Source: a virus. From it: 24,266 nucleotides of DNA. The translations under genes were made by a program, and so were the position numbers. Under the pieces are notes generated by a model. That model was given only the letters and a program-made list of their open reading frames with translations. It had not been told where the DNA came from and did not search any database. Shown here one piece after another: positions 20,365 through 24,266 of this stretch (positions within the stretch are counted from its first letter, which is position 1; the number at the start of each line of letters is the position of its first letter). The DNA lies in IMG/VR virus record IMGVR_UViG_3300027881_000073, positions 1-24,266 of that record; one strand, given 5' to 3'.

Positions 20365-22369
20365 TCTCGATGTCTCCTACTTTTGCTCTCATACTGGATT
20401 CCCAAGTGCCCACATAATCAGGAATGAAGGTCTGGTCCCATGTTGCTTGTATGTTACTTATCCATGCCAATTGCAAGTTGATCTCAGCAGCTAGCTCATT
20501 AGCCTTGACCTGAGCCCTTCTGAAGTGCTGCTCTGGCTGTCCTTTTAAGCCTCTTGATGCCATCGGTGCAGTAGCCAGCACCTTGGCCCTGTCTAAGACG
20601 AAGCTGACCTTGCCATCACTCTCCAGCTTAGAGGCATCAATGCTCTTAATAGCCTGCCCTAATGACAAAGGCTCAGAAGCACCTATGTTTTGACCTAGCA
20701 GGGATTCCAGTTGTTTCTCCCTAGTGTCATTATACCTGTTCATCATCAAGCCTACCTGTTGCATCGTGGCCTCGACCATATTTGGTTGGTCACTTCGGTT
20801 AGATTTCTTAGCCAAGTCAAAGTTAGCTGGATCTTTCCAGACTTGCAGCATCTCTTTAGCACCATCTGACCTGAATGTACCTGTGGTCAAGTAGATATTG
20901 GCTCGCATACCTTCAGCAGAGAACATAGCTGCGGCTGCAACTGGTGCTACTGCTTCGTCCAGTGCTAGATCTAAGTACTCAGGCTTACTCGTTAGCAGGC
21001 TTGATTGTGCAGTGGCTGCTTGTATGCCCTCCGGTGTAGTGTCACCAGTATTGTACAAGTCTTGGTTCTGGACACGTACAACACTCCACTGACTGGTGAT
21101 CCCCTCTACTGAGGCTCCCACAGGGAGGCCATCAATCTGTGACATGCCAAGGTCTTGGCCTATCAGGGTTGACAAGCCACCCTCTAGTATCTTACCTACA
21201 AAGTGGTTTAGCCGTGCGCCTGTGTCGTCGAACGTCTCTGAAGCAGCCTCTAAACCCGGAGCCATCTCGTTAAGGATGCGTAGCTGTTGAGCAATAACAG
21301 GGTTCTCTCGTTCAAACTGAATAAGTTTGGCAGTAGTGTAGCCATTCCATACTTCAACTAGTGACGGATCGTTGGTTTGGATAGCCGTGATCAAAGTGTC
21401 AACAGCTGCCATGTTCTCGTCGTACTGTATCTTAGCTGATGCGAACTTGGCATTGTCTCTGTATCGCACTGGCATGGTATTAAGAACACTTGCCATCTCA
21501 TACCGCAGCATCGCCACTTCTCTCAGTGCTTGATCTCGACCACCATTCTCCCACATGTTCTTGAGTTCAAGACTGCCTCCCGCTGTGGGATCACGCATGG
21601 CTTTCTGTACATTCTTTAAGCCCTCGTGCATAGTATTGTATGCCTCTCGTATGTCACTAGCTTTACCTTGCAGCTTCGCATTGAAGGTGACAAGGTGGGT
21701 ATCAATACTCAAGTCCTGCTCTGACTCTTGTGATGCCAGCAGCTGCTCATTAACAATCCTAGCTTGGTGGTGTTCTTCTCTCTTGACGTATTCAATAGCA
21801 AACTCCTTGGTACCATACCTGTGTGCAGTACGGCTGAGCCCTAAATCATCGTATGCGTAGTCTTTCAGCGCGGCTGTATCTGCTTGAGCAATCGCTATTG
21901 CAGCATCGGCGCGTTCATCCCGTAGTGCCATTGCTGCTAGCTCTGGGTCTGTCGCTACGAAGCGACCGAACTCAGATCTGAGGAGATTCTTCATACCGGG
22001 ATGCTTGTCTGAAGCATCACTTATGACTGTTCGCATCTCTAGTTCAATACGACCACGCAGATTAGACCCTGCTCCTTCAGCACTTGTCCTCAATCTACGT
22101 ACTTCATCCAATACCACCCACTCTGGTGAGTCCTTCTCAAATGGTATTGCCTCCTCATCAAGCGGCTGAGCAGTCACCGCCCTGTCTGCTGCTATGGCCT
22201 GATCCACAACTGTATTAAGATCCTCGGTTGCGCCTCCTGTGACATGGTCTTGGACCATTTGACCAGCAATACCACCGAGTTCAGTCAGTGTACGTCCGAC
22301 ATCGTGAGCACCACGCTGTGTAGATGGTGCTCTCTCTTGTTCAATTGTTCCTAAGTCCTTCGTTGCCAT
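20348..22369 (-). CDS. Large virion/ejection protein, 673 aa, unknown
   Basis: The 673-residue product is almost entirely helical and rich in Ala, Glu, Gln and Leu, with no signal peptide and no strong membrane span. This composition is usual for phage internal core or ejection proteins. It lies between two other large proteins in the late operon, overlapping the downstream one by 17 bases and joined to the upstream one by TAATG. No catalytic motif is recognised. Assignment as a structural or ejection protein is from size, composition and position only. Confidence 0.6.
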   Translation of the reverse strand: MATKDLGTIEQERAPSTQRGAHDVGRTLTELGGIAGQMVQDHVTGGATEDLNTVVDQAIAADRAVTAQPLDEEAIPFEKDSPEWVVLDEVRRLRTSAEGAGSNLRGRIELEMRTVISDASDKHPGMKNLLRSEFGRFVATDPELAAMALRDERADAAIAIAQADTAALKDYAYDDLGLSRTAHRYGTKEFAIEYVKREEHHQARIVNEQLLASQESEQDLSIDTHLVTFNAKLQGKASDIREAYNTMHEGLKNVQKAMRDPTAGGSLELKNMWENGGRDQALREVAMLRYEMASVLNTMPVRYRDNAKFASAKIQYDENMAAVDTLITAIQTNDPSLVEVWNGYTTAKLIQFERENPVIAQQLRILNEMAPGLEAASETFDDTGARLNHFVGKILEGGLSTLIGQDLGMSQIDGLPVGASVEGITSQWSVVRVQNQDLYNTGDTTPEGIQAATAQSSLLTSKPEYLDLALDEAVAPVAAAAMFSAEGMRANIYLTTGTFRSDGAKEMLQVWKDPANFDLAKKSNRSDQPNMVEATMQQVGLMMNRYNDTREKQLESLLGQNIGASEPLSLGQAIKSIDASKLESDGKVSFVLDRAKVLATAPMASRGLKGQPEQHFRRAQVKANELAAEINLQLAWISNIQATWDQTFIPDYVGTWESSMRAKVGDIENGEAQ

Positions 22370-24266
22370 TATTCACTCTCGTCTATTGCGGTTTTTGCTA
22401 CGCCTTCTGCGTAGACACGTCCATCATGTGCATCTGCGATGAACTGTTTGAGTTCTTCACGTTTCTTCTCTGGAATGGTAAGCATCTGGTCGATTTCGTT
22501 AAGGATCTTCGTCGAGTCTATTCGACGATTCTTCATAACATCTATTAGTTGATGATATACCGTAGGAGATTGGCTGTCGTTCTGCTGGTAGTCCATAATA
22601 TCACGCATCAGCTGCAAACGTACGCCTTCCGGCCAGTCTTCCCATAGATTAGACACAGCAGCTAGGTTACGGTGTGCAGCTTCGGTATCTAGGGTACCAT
22701 TACCGAGCTGTGATACCACTGATGCAAAGTGCCTAGCCGTAGTCTCTACGATATTGTCGTAGTTCTGGGTTTGCTCCCATATCTTGCTCTGCATGCGGTA
22801 GTAACTCATCTCCTCCCTAGTCCTCACTCCAAGCGTAGCTCTGGCTAGCATGGTAGTCATCGTAGGTTCGAGCATCAGAGGCTTGTTGGACTGCGAATAC
22901 CACTGATTCATCTGGTATGCTTGGTAGGTCTTCACTGCATCGTTGTACTGCGGGAAGAAGCCACCTAGCAAAGCATTTGAGGTGAGCATGAACTTGTCAG
23001 ATGGATCTAGGTCAGGCATGCCCTCGTGTATTGTGCTCACGAAGTCATATGACTGCATCATCCTGCTAGCGATGTTGCCGAAAGGACCGAATGCAGCCTT
23101 GGTAGGCTGGTTGATAATGGTTCTCAGCTGCATCTCCCACATACGCCCTATGTCTAAGCCCGGTGCGAACGGTGAGATGTCAAGAGGCTTGTAGTCGTCT
23201 ATCGTCATGTTGCCTAGAGCAGTGAACATGTTATCAACTATGCCAGCTGAGATCACATCGACGAGTGAGACTCCAGTATTAGGGATCTCTCTATCCGATA
23301 CACCTATTGCCTTCAGCTGCTCCTCTGCAAAATCTCTAGCACCGTACATATTGGCACCATACAAGAGGTAGGTACCCAGTACGATCCTTAATGAGTCGGA
23401 ACCCTTGATGGCTGGGTTGGCACCCAGCAGGCCAAGTGCAGCCTTATGCGAGAAGGCCATGAACTGAGTGGATACACTCAGCAGGCCAGTCTGGTATCCG
23501 AAGTTATTAGGCCGTATCATGCCAAGGGATAGGTTGGAGGCGTCTAAGCGCAGCTTATCCCAATCCTGCCTGCTCATGTCGAGCAGTGAATCGTAGCCAT
23601 TCTCCTTCATAGCCCTACGGAGGGCTAGGTTGTACGTGAACGTGAGGTTATTACGCTCACCGAAGTTGAATCCCCACTTCTGGGCGAAGTCTCTTACACC
23701 TCTGCCCATCTGCCTACCCCGGTAGCCAATGGAACCAAGGGTGCTGTCGTTGGTAGGTAGTGCGGTCTTGCGGAACCTACTGGCTCCACCAGCGAATGAG
23801 TGGACATCAACTAGATCGAGCACACCGGACCTATCGAACTCCCGTAAGAGGACCCGATACTCGTTCTCAGTTATGCCCATTTGCTTGGCCAAGCCCTTGA
23901 CACTGAAACCGTCGTCAAACGCCCCCAGACGCAGCTGAGCGAGCCCTCTCCTGAGGGCGAAGGCGTCACTAAAGATCTTGGTGCTTCCTACGTACAGAGG
24001 ATCTAGTGCAGCGAGGTAGGAGATCTGACTCGACTGGAGCAGTGCCTGCCTGACCGGACGGAATACCATGAATGCATTGAACGCAACCGAGCGCATAGCG
24101 CGGAGTGGGTCCATCTGCATAGCAAAGGACTCCAGTCTCTTGGACTTAAGGCCAGTCATGTTGTTGATAGCCACTGCTACCGATAGGGCAAGCTCTCTCA
24201 TCTTGGGTATAATGAAGGTTTCGGTACCTTCGATGAGTCTTAGGTAATCTATAAGCTCTTTTCCCT
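22369..24266 (-). CDS. C-terminal part of a large virion/ejection protein, truncated by window edge
   Basis: The frame stays open past the first ATG (24201) to the end of the window, reading on as GKELIDYLRLIEG and beyond, with no ribosome site at that ATG. The true start therefore lies outside. The visible 632 or so residues are helical with several moderately hydrophobic stretches, including GTYLLYGANMYG and a TQFMAFSHKAALGLLGANP segment. These resemble the C-terminal part of giant phage internal proteins that form or cross the ejection channel. The tail (about the last 130 residues) is charged and helical. No enzymatic motif is visible in this portion. Confidence 0.65.
   Translation of the reverse strand, partial: GKELIDYLRLIEGTETFIIPKMRELALSVAVAINNMTGLKSKRLESFAMQMDPLRAMRSVAFNAFMVFRPVRQALLQSSQISYLAALDPLYVGSTKIFSDAFALRRGLAQLRLGAFDDGFSVKGLAKQMGITENEYRVLLREFDRSGVLDLVDVHSFAGGASRFRKTALPTNDSTLGSIGYRGRQMGRGVRDFAQKWGFNFGERNNLTFTYNLALRRAMKENGYDSLLDMSRQDWDKLRLDASNLSLGMIRPNNFGYQTGLLSVSTQFMAFSHKAALGLLGANPAIKGSDSLRIVLGTYLLYGANMYGARDFAEEQLKAIGVSDREIPNTGVSLVDVISAGIVDNMFTALGNMTIDDYKPLDISPFAPGLDIGRMWEMQLRTIINQPTKAAFGPFGNIASRMMQSYDFVSTIHEGMPDLDPSDKFMLTSNALLGGFFPQYNDAVKTYQAYQMNQWYSQSNKPLMLEPTMTTMLARATLGVRTREEMSYYRMQSKIWEQTQNYDNIVETTARHFASVVSQLGNGTLDTEAAHRNLAAVSNLWEDWPEGVRLQLMRDIMDYQQNDSQSPTVYHQLIDVMKNRRIDSTKILNEIDQMLTIPEKKREELKQFIADAHDGRVYAEGVAKTAIDESE

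Noticed and set aside
18121-20494. Long + strand open frames of 175 to 193 codons
   Set aside because: They are antisense to the 741-residue late protein and its neighbours and have Ser/Cys/Leu-rich shadow composition with no coherent gene order.

Overview
The window is part of a double-stranded DNA tailed bacteriophage genome, probably lytic and infecting a Gram-negative host. The phage assignment rests on a compact replication module (primase, DnaB-like helicase, family A DNA polymerase, nucleases), a lysis cassette (M15 endolysin, holin, spanin pair), tail-fibre and large virion proteins, and almost no intergenic space. Most neighbouring genes overlap through ATGA or TAATG junctions. The spanin pair implies an outer membrane. 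No integrase, repressor, RNA polymerase, terminase, capsid or portal gene lies in the window, so the phage family cannot be fixed. A short podovirus-type genome, with early and middle genes running rightward and late genes leftward as in N4-like phages, fits the layout. The AAA ATPase/VWA pair also recalls a pair I remember from N4-like phages, but this is inference.

Positions 1 to 4,675 (+ strand) hold small early proteins, a MoxR/CobS-type AAA+ ATPase, a large protein combining a predicted zinc metallopeptidase domain with a C-terminal VWA domain, a two-helix membrane protein and a small acidic protein. Positions 4,668 to 12,721 (+) form the DNA metabolism block: TOPRIM primase, DnaB-like helicase with altered Walker motifs, DNA polymerase, a possible single-strand-binding protein, a Cas4/RecB-type nuclease, a dATP/dGTP diphosphohydrolase-like protein, a T7 endonuclease I-like resolvase, a DEDD exonuclease with a zinc ribbon, and a calcineurin-like phosphoesterase. 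Positions 12,702 to 14,828 (+) hold small accessory genes, including a DUF7220-like membrane protein overlapping an FmdB-like zinc ribbon and a possible small lipoprotein.

The two transcription directions meet at about 14,820, where both converging genes stop inside one perfect hairpin. From 24,266 down to 14,818 (- strand) lies a late operon. In transcription order it holds a truncated large virion/ejection protein, a 673-residue virion-like protein, a 741-residue protein with an ADP-ribosyltransferase-like fold, endolysin, a membrane-anchored coiled-coil protein, tail fibre, a second appendage-like protein, holin, inner spanin, outer spanin and a small HExxH metallopeptidase.

The observations I rate highest are the helicase, which has lost both the Walker A lysine and the Walker B aspartate; the AAA+ plus metallopeptidase-VWA pair; the ADP-ribosyltransferase-like virion protein; and the overlapping gene pair at 12,952 to 13,381. 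No tRNA gene, CRISPR array or insertion sequence was seen, and no gene-free stretch exceeds about 70 bases.
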